Source: Lachnoclostridium sp. UBA1175 (GTDB taxonomy: Bacteria; Bacillota; Clostridia; Lachnospirales; Lachnospiraceae). From it: 64,000 nucleotides of DNA. The DNA is taken from assembly GCA_002311665.1 (NCBI GenBank), contig DBYX01000019.1:73283-137282 (forward strand), given 5' to 3'. The notes below the pieces were generated by a model, which had not been told where the DNA came from, searched no databases, and saw only the letters and a program-made list of their open reading frames with translations. The position numbers were made by a program, and so were the translations under genes. Positions 8,963 to 17,698 of the stretch are shown in pieces. The stretch's first letter is position 1; each line of letters begins with the position of its first letter.

Positions 8963-11548
8963 GCGCAATCTGGGGACGATCACAAGCAGTGCCCAGCCAA
9001 GCAGACCCGCAAGGCTTACGCAGATCCCGGCCGTCCGACCGGGCGCGTGGTAGATCATCTCAAACGCCTGCTCACCCGCTGCGATCGCGCAGCCGACCAG
9101 GCCGTTGTCCGCGCGCAGCACGGGCGTCTCCGTCCCGTTGACGCGGATGGTCCAGTTCTCGTCGTACGGCACGCTCACCACGAGGATACCGTCGCTCTCC
9201 GGCGCGATCTTACCGGTGATCTTGTTGTTCTTCGGGTTGCTCAGCTCCGTGGCCATCGTCATGTTCGCGCGGGCCGCGGCGAGCTCCGAAACCTTCACTC
9301 TCTGTACCTTCGGCTCCGAGATGTCCACGTTCTCGCCGGTGAACTGAAATGTCAGCTCACGGCAGGGCTCCGCCGAGGATACGACAAATTTCATATCAAA
9401 GTTGTTGTTCGGCCGGGAGTTGTCCTTGCCCGACAGCACGCCGGTGATCCCGTTGACGGTGATGACCGTGCGGTGATCGTGGCGCTCCGCGATCCTCAGC
9501 GTCACGACGTATATATACTCGTTGAGCGAGTCGGGGATCGGGACGGTGTATGTCTTCGCGACGTTGGAATCCGCGACGTGCAGGTTGCCCCCGACGCCCG
9601 GCTCAAGCCCAAAATCGATCTTCACACCCGCGTCCTCGAGCGGTGACTTGTATACATCGGGGCCGTCCTCCTCCGTGACGACATACGACAGCAGCGCAAG
9701 CTCGCGGTCGACCGCGGACAGCGTGCGGAACTCCCGCAGACTCATGCGTTTCGCACCCGCGAAGGCCAGCGTGTACGCCCCCGGATTCTCGTAGACACGC
9801 ACATCACCCTCCCGCGCGTCATCCACCCTGGCGTAGCCGGCCGGGGCGTCCGTCTCCGTAGCGACGTAGCGAACGCCGAGCAGCGTCTGGAGGAAAATGT
9901 CATTTTGCGGCGTGAACGAGATATCGTTCACCGTAGGGTTGGCCGCACCGAGATCCCCGTACAGAAGCTTCAGATACTCGACGTTGCTGAGTGAGGAGTA
10001 GAAACCGGTCGAGAGGTATCTCTTGCCGCGAAGCCGGTTGACGCCGTATTTGACCTCGACGAAATCCGCGCTTCGGTACACGCCGTCATTTCTCGAAAGC
10101 ACCTCCGAGATCGCGCGGTCGCGGTCCTCGTCGTACAGTTTCTGCGCGTAGGCGCGGGAAACCGGCTTCTCGGTCGCGACCGAGTAGACGATCGTGACGA
10201 CCAGTGCCAGCACGATCGCGGGGACCGTCAGCAGGCGAAGGTTGTTGCGCTTCACCGCGAGTCTCGCGAGATAGACGGTGCCCACGGCGTCCGCCGCGAA
10301 CAGCGCGCTCTGGCTCCACGCCCCGCGGAACATATAGCCGGCGACGCCGAGCCCCGTAGCGATCAGCGCGATCGCCGTGAAACGGCGGAGCGGAAGCTCC
10401 CCCGAGGTAAGCTTGTGCAGAAGGATCGCGATCAGCAGTGCGCCGATCGGAACGAACGGAATCAGGATCTTCTCACGAGCGTAAAGGAAGCCGTTGAGGA
10501 TGTAGCGTACCCACGGGAGCCATGCGCACGCCAGCACACCGATGGCGAGCACCGCCTCGGCGCGGAAGTTTCCCGCCGTCTCGTCGTCCTCCTCCCGCTT
10601 CCTGCGGGGCACGGCCAGCACGCAGATCGCGAGGTAGGCGAGCGCCGTCATACCCATCGAGTAGCCGCTGTAGCACACCGCGCCGGCGAAATCCATATCC
10701 CCGATCAGCAGGTGGAAAAGGTCCATCTTCGGCGTCGCACCGGGCTCGCGTCCGGAGAGGATCGCCATCATGGACGGGATAGTCAGAACGGACGCCACGG
10801 CCGTTCCGGCGATGATGCACAGCGCGAAACGCCAGCCCCACTGCCAGAAGGTTTTCCACTCAAATTTCTCCGTGATGAACACATAGCGATAAATCCCGTA
10901 GAGCGTAACTACCACGAGCCCCGGGATCGCATAGAAGTAGCTTGTGAAAAATAAGAGAGCGACACTCACCGTGAGCAGACCTCGCCTGCGCCGCGAGAAG
11001 AACCGGTCGACACCGATCAGCGCGAGCAGCAGAAACGGCATATAGTCCACAAACATGACCTGCCTGCGGGAGTGGAACAGAAGCGGCGTGGCCAGCGCGA
11101 GCAGCGACGTCGCAGTGTAGATCGCGCGGTCGGAGAGCGCCGCCTTCGGCCCGAACGCGATCTGGATGTGGCGAAGCCACAGAAAGCCGAGCCACACGGA
11201 AGCGATCAGCATCACAACGGACGCGAACTGCAGATATGTGACCATCGAGACACCCGGCATCAGATAACTGGGAAGATAGACCGGATTCAGGAAACCGTAG
11301 TACCCGAAATAGTATGCATTTTGCCCGCCGCCGAGCTGCAGCGCGAACTCCGGCAGAAACTCGCCGGTCTCGTAAAATGTCTGTCGGTAGTACTCCGGCA
11401 GCACGCTGTGCTGGCTCACCCAGTCGATGATCGACCCGTACAGGTTCGTCGTGCCGGTCATCACGAAGATGGCGATGAGCAGCGCCGCAGTGATGCCGCC
11501 GAGTACCGCGACATCCCGCTTGCGCAAGGAACGAATTGTCTTCCGCAT
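8936..11548 (-). CDS. YfhO-family multi-pass membrane protein
   Basis: 870 residues from ATG 11548, chosen because GGGGG lies 10 bases ahead and the protein then begins MRKTIRSLRKRDVAVLGG directly before the first membrane segment. About 13 hydrophobic segments cover residues 15-480. The first large loop has the YfhO-type pattern: a Gln-His-Ser-Val luminal stretch, GGGQNAYYFGYYGFLNP and a YLPSYLMPG turn. A C-terminal half of about 350 residues is extracytoplasmic beta-rich, and one final membrane segment (AGICVSLAGLLGWALLVI) ends in basic residues. YfhO relatives are GT-C-fold-like proteins linked in Bacillus/Listeria to glycosylation of teichoic acids; the sugar and acceptor here are unknown. 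The stop lies in the neighbour's terminator. Confidence 0.85.
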   Translation of the reverse strand: MRKTIRSLRKRDVAVLGGITAALLIAIFVMTGTTNLYGSIIDWVSQHSVLPEYYRQTFYETGEFLPEFALQLGGGQNAYYFGYYGFLNPVYLPSYLMPGVSMVTYLQFASVVMLIASVWLGFLWLRHIQIAFGPKAALSDRAIYTATSLLALATPLLFHSRRQVMFVDYMPFLLLALIGVDRFFSRRRRGLLTVSVALLFFTSYFYAIPGLVVVTLYGIYRYVFITEKFEWKTFWQWGWRFALCIIAGTAVASVLTIPSMMAILSGREPGATPKMDLFHLLIGDMDFAGAVCYSGYSMGMTALAYLAICVLAVPRRKREEDDETAGNFRAEAVLAIGVLACAWLPWVRYILNGFLYAREKILIPFVPIGALLIAILLHKLTSGELPLRRFTAIALIATGLGVAGYMFRGAWSQSALFAADAVGTVYLARLAVKRNNLRLLTVPAIVLALVVTIVYSVATEKPVSRAYAQKLYDEDRDRAISEVLSRNDGVYRSADFVEVKYGVNRLRGKRYLSTGFYSSLSNVEYLKLLYGDLGAANPTVNDISFTPQNDIFLQTLLGVRYVATETDAPAGYARVDDAREGDVRVYENPGAYTLAFAGAKRMSLREFRTLSAVDRELALLSYVVTEEDGPDVYKSPLEDAGVKIDFGLEPGVGGNLHVADSNVAKTYTVPIPDSLNEYIYVVTLRIAERHDHRTVITVNGITGVLSGKDNSRPNNNFDMKFVVSSAEPCRELTFQFTGENVDISEPKVQRVKVSELAAARANMTMATELSNPKNNKITGKIAPESDGILVVSVPYDENWTIRVNGTETPVLRADNGLVGCAIAAGEQAFEMIYHAPGRTAGICVSLAGLLGWALLVIVPRLRKKTGEHRA

Positions 11549-11720
11549 GGTAATTTTCCCCCGTAACGATAAGCGCACGCAGCGCCCCATGAACGCGCCG
11601 CGGGCATATTACGCGCCGCCCTGTCGAACCTTCACGGCGCTCACTGTCGCGTTCGCCGCGACATCCTCTTAACTATACCGTATATTCGCGTTTCCGACAA
11701 GTATGAAAACATTTTTATTT

Positions 11721-11736
11721 CATTTTGCGAAAAATG
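11721..11736. repeat. palindrome CATTTTGCGAAAAATG
   Basis: A 16-bp palindrome about 60 bp before the PIG-L gene and just upstream of its -10-like TATACT (11740-11745). The identical 16-mer occurs again at 39561-39576. Confidence 0.6.
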
Positions 11737-11796
11737 TGATATACTCTGTATTCAAACGGCTCCGCACAACGCGGAGCACTATGGGGGATAATTGAA

Positions 11797-12525
11797 ATGA
11801 ACAAGAAAGAGAAACGCCGGCGGATCCTTCGGCTGGGGATCCTCATCATCGTTGCGCTCGGGCTTGCCGTCCTGTTCGGACCGCTGCTCGCCTGCAACCA
11901 CCGGTACATCGGCCTTCCGCCCGTCACCACGGAGCAGCTCGACGAGCTCCCGCTCGACGGCGTCAACAAACTTATGATCGTGGCGCACCCCGACGATGAG
12001 TACATCTGGGGCGGCGCGCATCTTCTCACCGACGACTGGCTCGTCGTCGTGATCACCAACGGCGACAATGACACGCGCCGCGCCGAATTCGAATCTATGA
12101 TGGAACACACAGGCGATGTCGGGCTGATGCTCTCCTACCCGGACAAGGTCGGCGGCAGCCGAAGCAACTGGGACTACTGGGCCGGCTCGATCCGCACGGA
12201 CCTCGAGACCGTCATCGGCTACCGGAACTGGGAGCAGATTGTCACGCACAACCGGGACGGCGAGTACGGGCACCAGCATCACATCTACGCGCACAAGCTT
12301 GTCGTGGAGGCATACCGCGAGCTGAACAGCTCCCTGCCCCTCGCGTTCTTCGGCACCTACTACCGCAACGTGGATCTTCCGGACAATCTCACGCGCGTCG
12401 ACAGCGACATCCTCGCGCGCAAGGAATCCCTTGCGTCGATCTACGAGTCGCAGACCAACACCGTGAAGAAGTTCCGCCATATGTTCCCTTACGAAAACCT
12501 GATCACTTACGACGGCACCGACTGA
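11797..12525 (+). CDS. PIG-L family (LmbE-like) deacetylase, membrane-anchored
   Basis: 242 residues. An N-terminal membrane anchor (about 10-33) is followed by a PIG-L/LmbE metal-dependent deacetylase domain. Zinc-site motifs are visible: AHPDDE (63-68) and, further on, HNRDGEYGHQHH (151-162), where the His pair supplies the third ligand. The family removes N-acetyl groups from GlcNAc-containing sugars or glycolipids. With the anchor pointing the domain outward, a cell-envelope glycan substrate is plausible but inferred. GGGGGATAATT precedes the start. Its terminator hairpin contains the stop codon in the loop. Confidence 0.9.
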   Translation: MNKKEKRRRILRLGILIIVALGLAVLFGPLLACNHRYIGLPPVTTEQLDELPLDGVNKLMIVAHPDDEYIWGGAHLLTDDWLVVVITNGDNDTRRAEFESMMEHTGDVGLMLSYPDKVGGSRSNWDYWAGSIRTDLETVIGYRNWEQIVTHNRDGEYGHQHHIYAHKLVVEAYRELNSSLPLAFFGTYYRNVDLPDNLTRVDSDILARKESLASIYESQTNTVKKFRHMFPYENLITYDGTD

Positions 12526-12539
12526 CGGTGCCGTTTTTT
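12512..12539 (+). terminator. terminator of the PIG-L gene
   Basis: ACGGCACCG (12512-12520) pairs with CGGTGCCGT (12526-12534), followed by Ts. The 5-base loop holds the gene's own TGA, so the last codons form the left arm. Confidence 0.85.
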
Positions 12540-12540
12540 C

Positions 12541-13590
12541 TCAGTGTGTTCCGCCGCACACATCGTACACGGTGTTGAACACATCCTCCGGGATCCGGAC
12601 AAAACAGCCTTCATAGCCGACATAGCCGCCGTCGATCAGCCGCAGTTCCACGACGATACCGTCCTCAAGCGTCAGGAACAGATGCGCCTGGTTCGGCGTG
12701 TCATAGATGGAGCTTTCGGGTTTGTCCGCGTAAAATGACCCCTTCTCCGGCTGCGCATCGACAAACCACCCGAAGTTCACCGCGTCGAGAAATGCTTCCC
12801 ACACCTCCTTCGGGATCGCTGCATAGTGAACGTTGCCCAGGCTGTTGTTCCAGTCGTCGTGCACCTGGTAACGGATCGCGGTCACGCGGCCCGGAAGCCG
12901 CAGCCGGTCCTCGAACAGCTCGCTTCCCCAAAAAAGACGAATCCCGTTGAGCCGGTCATACAGATCGATCTTCCCCTGCTGATACTCATCCCTGACACAG
13001 ATGCGAAAATCCGGATCATAGCCCTTGACCGTATAAACATCTCCCCACACGGTAGCTGCCAGTTCTTTCTCATAATCTTTCTTCGTCGACCACTCGTCGA
13101 TCGTCCCCGTGGCACGCCCGAGGTACTCTCCGACCATCTCCTCCCGCAGGGAAGAACCCTCCCCCGAGTTGACGCCGGACATTTTGTATACGTGCCCACG
13201 GTACACCACCAGCGGGACCATATCGGCCGACGCTCCTCCGCCGACACCGGGAACCGGGATTGCCGGGATTGTGATCCCGTTCGGCACTTCGCCGCTCACG
13301 ACGCCGGTAAGCGGGATCGTAGGGCTCGGAAGCCCGCTCTGCTCTTCGCCGTTCCCTCTCCTGCCTGTAAGCTTTCCGACAGGCCCGACCGCAACTCCGA
13401 TCGCAAGGATCACCGCAACGCAGGCCGCAGCCGCCGCCATTCTTCTCCAAAAGCCTTTCTCGGCTCCGGTCTCTCTCCTGCCCGCGGCAACTTCGCGGTT
13501 CCGCTCGAGGATCGCCGCAAGCATGCGCTCCTCGGCTTCCCCGTCCGGTCCGACCGCGCTCCAGGAAGCCACTATCTTATCATTCTTCAT
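12541..13590 (-). CDS. membrane-bound anti-sigma factor candidate
   Basis: 349 residues. An N-terminal cytosolic part of about 48 residues (EAEERMLAAILERNREVA) is followed by a single membrane span (RMAAAAACVAVILAIGVAV, about 50-68) and an extracytoplasmic domain rich in beta strand with a Pro/Gly linker. It overlaps the ECF sigma gene by 11 bp and follows it, the usual arrangement of a sigma/anti-sigma pair. I cannot name the N-terminal domain as a zinc anti-sigma type: the Cys/His motif is missing. What signal the outer domain reads is unknown. Confidence 0.75.
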   Translation of the reverse strand: MKNDKIVASWSAVGPDGEAEERMLAAILERNREVAAGRRETGAEKGFWRRMAAAAACVAVILAIGVAVGPVGKLTGRRGNGEEQSGLPSPTIPLTGVVSGEVPNGITIPAIPVPGVGGGASADMVPLVVYRGHVYKMSGVNSGEGSSLREEMVGEYLGRATGTIDEWSTKKDYEKELAATVWGDVYTVKGYDPDFRICVRDEYQQGKIDLYDRLNGIRLFWGSELFEDRLRLPGRVTAIRYQVHDDWNNSLGNVHYAAIPKEVWEAFLDAVNFGWFVDAQPEKGSFYADKPESSIYDTPNQAHLFLTLEDGIVVELRLIDGGYVGYEGCFVRIPEDVFNTVYDVCGGTH

Positions 13591-14086
13591 CGAAATCGTC
13601 TCCTAATCTTTCTCTGAGGATCCCCCGTGCCTCGTGCAACCAGTTTCGAACCGTCGACTGCGGCTTCTTCAAAACCCCCGCGATCTCCGCGCCGCTGTAC
13701 CCCTCATAATAGTACAGGTACACCGCGGTTTTGTATTTCTCGGGAAGCCTCATCACCTCGTCAAGAATGAAATCATTTTCCGCGACATCGCGCCCCTCCG
13801 TCCCCGCAAGGTCGCGGTGATCGTCGATGTCCTCGCGTCTCCGCCACCAATGCTTCAGCATATTCTTGCATATGTTGGTCGCCGTCCGTATGAGCCACGC
13901 CTTCTCGTGCTCCTCGCTCTCGAAGGCCGGGCCCTTCTCGATCAGCCGGAAAAATGTATCCTGAACCGCATCCTCAGTATCAGCAGGATTTTTCATACAA
14001 GCAAAACAGACACGGTACACTGTTTTGACCTGACGGGTGTAGATCGCCGCAATCTCTTTGTCCGTACGCAACAAAGATCTCGACAT
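13580..14086 (-). CDS. ECF-type RNA polymerase sigma factor
   Basis: 168 residues with only regions 2 and 4 of sigma-70. Region 2 shows the sequence DTEDAVQDTFFRLIEK and the DNA-melting stretch KAWLIRTATNICKNMLK; region 4 shows LPEKYKTAVYLYYYEGYSGAEIA followed by the recognition helix with STVRNWLHEAR. It directs RNA polymerase to a small set of envelope-stress-type promoters. It is translated with a strong RBS (AAAGGAGGAGAGGTG). I could not identify an autoregulated ECF promoter in its upstream region. Confidence 0.93.
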   Translation of the reverse strand: MSRSLLRTDKEIAAIYTRQVKTVYRVCFACMKNPADTEDAVQDTFFRLIEKGPAFESEEHEKAWLIRTATNICKNMLKHWWRRREDIDDHRDLAGTEGRDVAENDFILDEVMRLPEKYKTAVYLYYYEGYSGAEIAGVLKKPQSTVRNWLHEARGILRERLGDDFDEE

Positions 14087-14159
14087 ATCACCTCTCCTCC
14101 TTTCACTGCTAATACAATCGGGGACACCGAAATGTCGGAAAATTTTCTCCCCTTCTCAA

Positions 14160-14187
14160 AAAAGGTGTGACCTAAGCCACACCTTTT
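14160..14187 (-). terminator. terminator of the LCAT-like gene
   Basis: AAAAGGTGTG (14160-14169) pairs with CACACCTTTT (14178-14187). On the minus strand the hairpin runs into TTTTTT. Confidence 0.85.
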
Positions 14188-14196
14188 CACCTTATC

Positions 14197-16023
14197 TTAT
14201 TCCGCAAGGCCCCGGATCGCCTCCGCAACCCCGTCGACCACGGCCTGATCCTCGCAGAGCCACAGGTGCCGTGACGGCGCCCCCGTGACCTCCGGCGGTT
14301 CGTCGCCTCCGATCCCGGCCCTGCACTCGTCGCGCGTCGCGATGCCGTCGCCGTCCGTCGTGTTGCCGAAGGACAGCTTGCCGCCGGACACCTTCGCCGA
14401 TGTCGCCGTGTCGTAGCCCGTGCCGCCGAACACCGCCGTCGGCACCATGTCGAACACGCTCCTGCCGTCGATGTACAGCTTCGCGGTCACCTTCGCCGCG
14501 TCACTTGCGAGCGAACGGTTGAACGAGGTGCACGATTCCGCGCACGCGGACGTGAACTGGCTGTAGCTCGTGCAGTTGCCGACCGCACCGAGCTGTTCCA
14601 CGGCGTATGCCGAGGGCAGCATCTCATAGACGCTCGGCAGCGTGCACACGATCTTCCGGATCGCGCTGTTCTCCATCGACCCGAACGATCCCAGGCCGAG
14701 GACGTTGCCGAACTTGTCCTGCGCCCAGGCCTGCGCGAGTCCCGCCGTGCCGTTGACCGGCACGCCGACCATGCACATCAGCGCCGTGTGCTCTCGAAGC
14801 TTCTCGCTCGACGCGAGCGCCTGCCCGCACACCAGCCCGCCGAAGCTGTGCGTCACGAATATCACATTGTCATAGTTCTTCCCGTCGAGGTACCGCGCCA
14901 GCTCGCGGCCCGTCGTGCCGCTCGACTTCCGCCAGTCGTACGCGTAAAATTCCACCGTGTAGTCCTTGCCGAACTTCGTGACGAGCATCTGGTACATCTT
15001 CCGGTACAGGTTGAGCGCACCGAAGGAGTTGTTGTACGCGGTGATCCCGTCGCCCGAGGACGGCGAGCCCAGGTCCATAAACTTCGACAGCGCGGACAGA
15101 TTGACGCCGTTCGACAACTGGTCGAGCAGCGACTCGCACCATATCTTATCGCCGCTCTTATTTTTCAACTCCGAGCCCATAAAGCCCGGAACGATCACGA
15201 TCACATCGTTGCTCACGCGCAGTGTTGCCGTCAACCGCTGCCCCGTGTAGCGGTGTCTCGCGGAAAATGTCGCCTCCCCCGCGCCGTTGACCTTGATGAC
15301 GCCCGTCGACGAGACGGACATCACATCCGTGCGGTCCAGCGAGAATGTGAAATCCCCGGGACGCGAAAACGGTCCCCACGAGAAGCCGAAAAGCTCGCAG
15401 AACGGAACCGTCGCGGACTTGGTGACGGCCTTCTCGATCTCCTTCTCCGCGACGCTCAGCTCGCGCACCGCGGATGTCTCGCCCGTGCCGTAGCAGGTCG
15501 TCCTGACGAGAAGCCACAGAGACGTGTCGCCGTCGGCGATCTGCTCCGCCTCCTCCTGCGATCTGAGCGCCGGCTCCAAGCCGTATGTGACGAGCTGGTG
15601 GCCGTTTGCCACGTTGACGATCCGCGCTCCGCCGGGCCCCGGGAGCACGCGCCACAGCCCGCTTGCCGGTATCGTTCCGGTGTTCCGCTCGGCCGTCAGC
15701 TGTTCCGCGTAGCCGTACGTCAGATACACGTCGGTCGCGCAGTCCGGGTGAATCGAGTAGCAGTTCGCACCGCGCCGCTCGAAGCGGAACCGCGTGCAGT
15801 CCTTCTTCTCGCTCAGCCTTCCGTCCGAGAGGCGCAGCACCAGGCTTCCCTCGCCGAAGGTCAGGTTCACGCCGAGCTTCACACCCGTGACATAGTACGT
15901 CCCCTCGCCGTCGAAGAGATACTCCGAGTCGGATCCAGCGGCGGCGCCGCCCAGCGATGCGAACAACGCCAGGATCACGCACGCGAGCGCGGAACATGCG
16001 ATTTTCCACAGATTTCTCATCAT
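14197..16023 (-). CDS. secreted LCAT-like alpha/beta-hydrolase
   Basis: 608 residues. A signal peptide (1-29, ending GGAAAG) precedes a beta-rich region of about 170 residues with Cys pairs, then an Ig/BIG2-like stretch (about 222-270), then a lipase-like alpha/beta-hydrolase. The core has PGFMGSE (279-285), a YDWR motif (362-365) and the nucleophile elbow THSFGG (391-396, Ser393), the pattern of the lecithin:cholesterol acyltransferase family. His in PSRHLWL near the C-terminus is the likely catalytic base. I infer an extracellular acyl hydrolase or acyltransferase acting on lipid or glycerol esters. The substrate is not evident. The gene is divergent from aspS and single. Confidence 0.85.
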   Translation of the reverse strand: MMRNLWKIACSALACVILALFASLGGAAAGSDSEYLFDGEGTYYVTGVKLGVNLTFGEGSLVLRLSDGRLSEKKDCTRFRFERRGANCYSIHPDCATDVYLTYGYAEQLTAERNTGTIPASGLWRVLPGPGGARIVNVANGHQLVTYGLEPALRSQEEAEQIADGDTSLWLLVRTTCYGTGETSAVRELSVAEKEIEKAVTKSATVPFCELFGFSWGPFSRPGDFTFSLDRTDVMSVSSTGVIKVNGAGEATFSARHRYTGQRLTATLRVSNDVIVIVPGFMGSELKNKSGDKIWCESLLDQLSNGVNLSALSKFMDLGSPSSGDGITAYNNSFGALNLYRKMYQMLVTKFGKDYTVEFYAYDWRKSSGTTGRELARYLDGKNYDNVIFVTHSFGGLVCGQALASSEKLREHTALMCMVGVPVNGTAGLAQAWAQDKFGNVLGLGSFGSMENSAIRKIVCTLPSVYEMLPSAYAVEQLGAVGNCTSYSQFTSACAESCTSFNRSLASDAAKVTAKLYIDGRSVFDMVPTAVFGGTGYDTATSAKVSGGKLSFGNTTDGDGIATRDECRAGIGGDEPPEVTGAPSRHLWLCEDQAVVDGVAEAIRGLAE

Positions 16024-16074
16024 ACCTGTCGACTCCTTTGCGGGGACGGGTGTGCCTTGGTTGCCTATGCCTCT

Positions 16075-16103
16075 ATGATATCACCTCTTGCGGGCGCATA
16101 CAA
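16075..16103 (-). promoter_or_regulatory. promoter of the LCAT-like gene
   Basis: TTGTAT (16103-16098) and TATCAT (16080-16075), 17 bp apart on the minus strand. Confidence 0.6.
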
Positions 16104-16126
16104 CCCACAAGTCGGCAAATCCTTCA

Positions 16127-16155
16127 TTGACGAAAAAGCAGCCTTGTTATACAAT
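16127..16155 (+). promoter_or_regulatory. aspS promoter
   Basis: TTGACG (16127-16132) and TACAAT (16150-16155), 17 bp apart. It is divergent to the LCAT promoter and about 65 bp ahead of the start codon. Confidence 0.75.
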
Positions 16156-16220
16156 AAGTGGCAGATTCCGGATGCGGTCCGCGCGTTCGCCGGCTGGTCC
16201 GATGAAAAAGGAGTATCACT

Positions 16221-17582
16221 ATGGAAAGAACATACATCCGCGATGTGGCATCGAAGGCCGAGCAGGAAGTGCTCGTGCGCGGTTTCACCGAGAACTTCCG
16301 CGACGGTAAATCGATGGCCTTCCTCGTAATAAAGGATATCACCGGCAAGGTGCAGGTGACGATTGAGAAGGAGCTTCACCCTGAGTGGGCCGACACGCTC
16401 GCACTGATCACGCAGGACACGGTCGTTTCCGTAACCGGTATCGTCAAGCTGAGCGAGTTCGTCAAACTGAACGGCATCGAGATCCTTCCGACCTCGATCA
16501 CCGTCGATTCCGTTGCGGCACCGCTGCCGATCGCGCGCGAGTACATCCCCGCGACGAAGAAGAAGGCTGCCGTTGAGAAGTCCTCGATCGACCAGCGCAT
16601 CGACTACCGCTGGATCGACCTCCGCACGGACGCGAACCAGCTGATGTTCAAGGCACAGACCGCCCTAGTGCGCGCGCTCCGCGACTTCGCTCTCGACCGC
16701 GACTTCATCGAGGTTCACACGCCGAAGCTGATCGGCGCAGCCTCCGAGTCCGGCGCCGATGTGTTCCGGCTTGATTATTTTCCGAGTTATAACCTGCCGA
16801 ACGCTTACCTCGCGCAGAGCCCGCAGTTCTACAAGCAGATGGCGATGGCGAGCGGCTTCGAGCGCTACTTCGAGGTAGGTCCCGTGTTCCGCGCCGAGAA
16901 ATCGTTCACGAGCAAGCACGCGACCGAGTTCACCTGCTTCGATATCGAGTTCAGCTACATCAACTCCTTCGAGGACGTTATGAAGTTTGAGGAGGAGCTC
17001 CTCACGAACGCCCTCGCGAAGGTGAAGGCGCAGTACGGCGACAAGATCAAGGAGACATTTTCCACGGAGGAGTTCGACGCGGAGATCATCGTTCCGACGA
17101 CGCCGTTCCCGCGCGTGAAGCTCGCCGACCTGTACGACGCACTCGAGAAGGAGTACGGTTACACCGTTCCCGATGAGGAGAAGGGCGACCTCACGACCGA
17201 AGCCGAGCACCTCAGCTACGACTGGGTGAAGAAGCACTACAACCACGAGTTTTTGTTCATCACGGACTACAGCGCAGAGAAGCGCGCGTTCTACCATATG
17301 CGCGACGAGAACGGCATTCCGCAGGGCTACGACCTGATCTGGCGCGGTGTGGAGATCACGACCGGCGCACAGCGCGAGCACCGCTACGAGGTTCTGAAGA
17401 AACAGGCGGAGGAGAAGGGACTCGGCAACGATGTCCAGTTCTACCTCGAGTTCTTCAAGTACGGCTGCCCGCCGCACGGCGGCTTCGGCATCGGTGTCGA
17501 CCGTCTCACGATGCTTCTCCTCGGACTTCCGATCAAGGAGGCTATGTTCCTCTTCCGCGGTCCGTCGAGACTGACGCCGTAA
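16221..17582 (+). CDS. aspS: archaeal-type aspartyl-tRNA synthetase
   Basis: 453 residues, the short archaeal/eukaryal form; the bacterial enzyme is about 590 residues with a GAD insertion that is absent here. An OB-fold anticodon-binding domain covers about 1-105. Class II motifs follow: motif 2 around FRAEKSFTSKHATEFTCFDIE (split by the FRAE and FDIE landmarks) and motif 3 GFGIGVDRLT. The Asp-specific TTGAQREHRYE segment replaces the AsnRS pattern. Such AspRS2 enzymes are often nondiscriminating, charging tRNA(Asn) for the GatCAB amidation route; discrimination cannot be read here. It has a strong RBS (AAAAGGAG), its own promoter and terminator. Confidence 0.9.
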   Translation: MERTYIRDVASKAEQEVLVRGFTENFRDGKSMAFLVIKDITGKVQVTIEKELHPEWADTLALITQDTVVSVTGIVKLSEFVKLNGIEILPTSITVDSVAAPLPIAREYIPATKKKAAVEKSSIDQRIDYRWIDLRTDANQLMFKAQTALVRALRDFALDRDFIEVHTPKLIGAASESGADVFRLDYFPSYNLPNAYLAQSPQFYKQMAMASGFERYFEVGPVFRAEKSFTSKHATEFTCFDIEFSYINSFEDVMKFEEELLTNALAKVKAQYGDKIKETFSTEEFDAEIIVPTTPFPRVKLADLYDALEKEYGYTVPDEEKGDLTTEAEHLSYDWVKKHYNHEFLFITDYSAEKRAFYHMRDENGIPQGYDLIWRGVEITTGAQREHRYEVLKKQAEEKGLGNDVQFYLEFFKYGCPPHGGFGIGVDRLTMLLLGLPIKEAMFLFRGPSRLTP

Positions 17583-17625
17583 CCACCCGAACAAGCCCGC
17601 GACCGACAATCGATCGAAGACAATG

Positions 17626-17660
17626 CAAAGCCGCCCGGTTTCCCGGACGGCTTTGTTTTT
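17626..17660 (+). terminator. aspS terminator
   Basis: CAAAGCCGCCCGG (17626-17638) pairs with CCGGACGGCTTTG (17643-17655), one mismatch, followed by TTTTT. Confidence 0.85.
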
Positions 17661-17698
17661 ACGGAATATGATATTTTCACATAAGGAGTCTGTTATTC

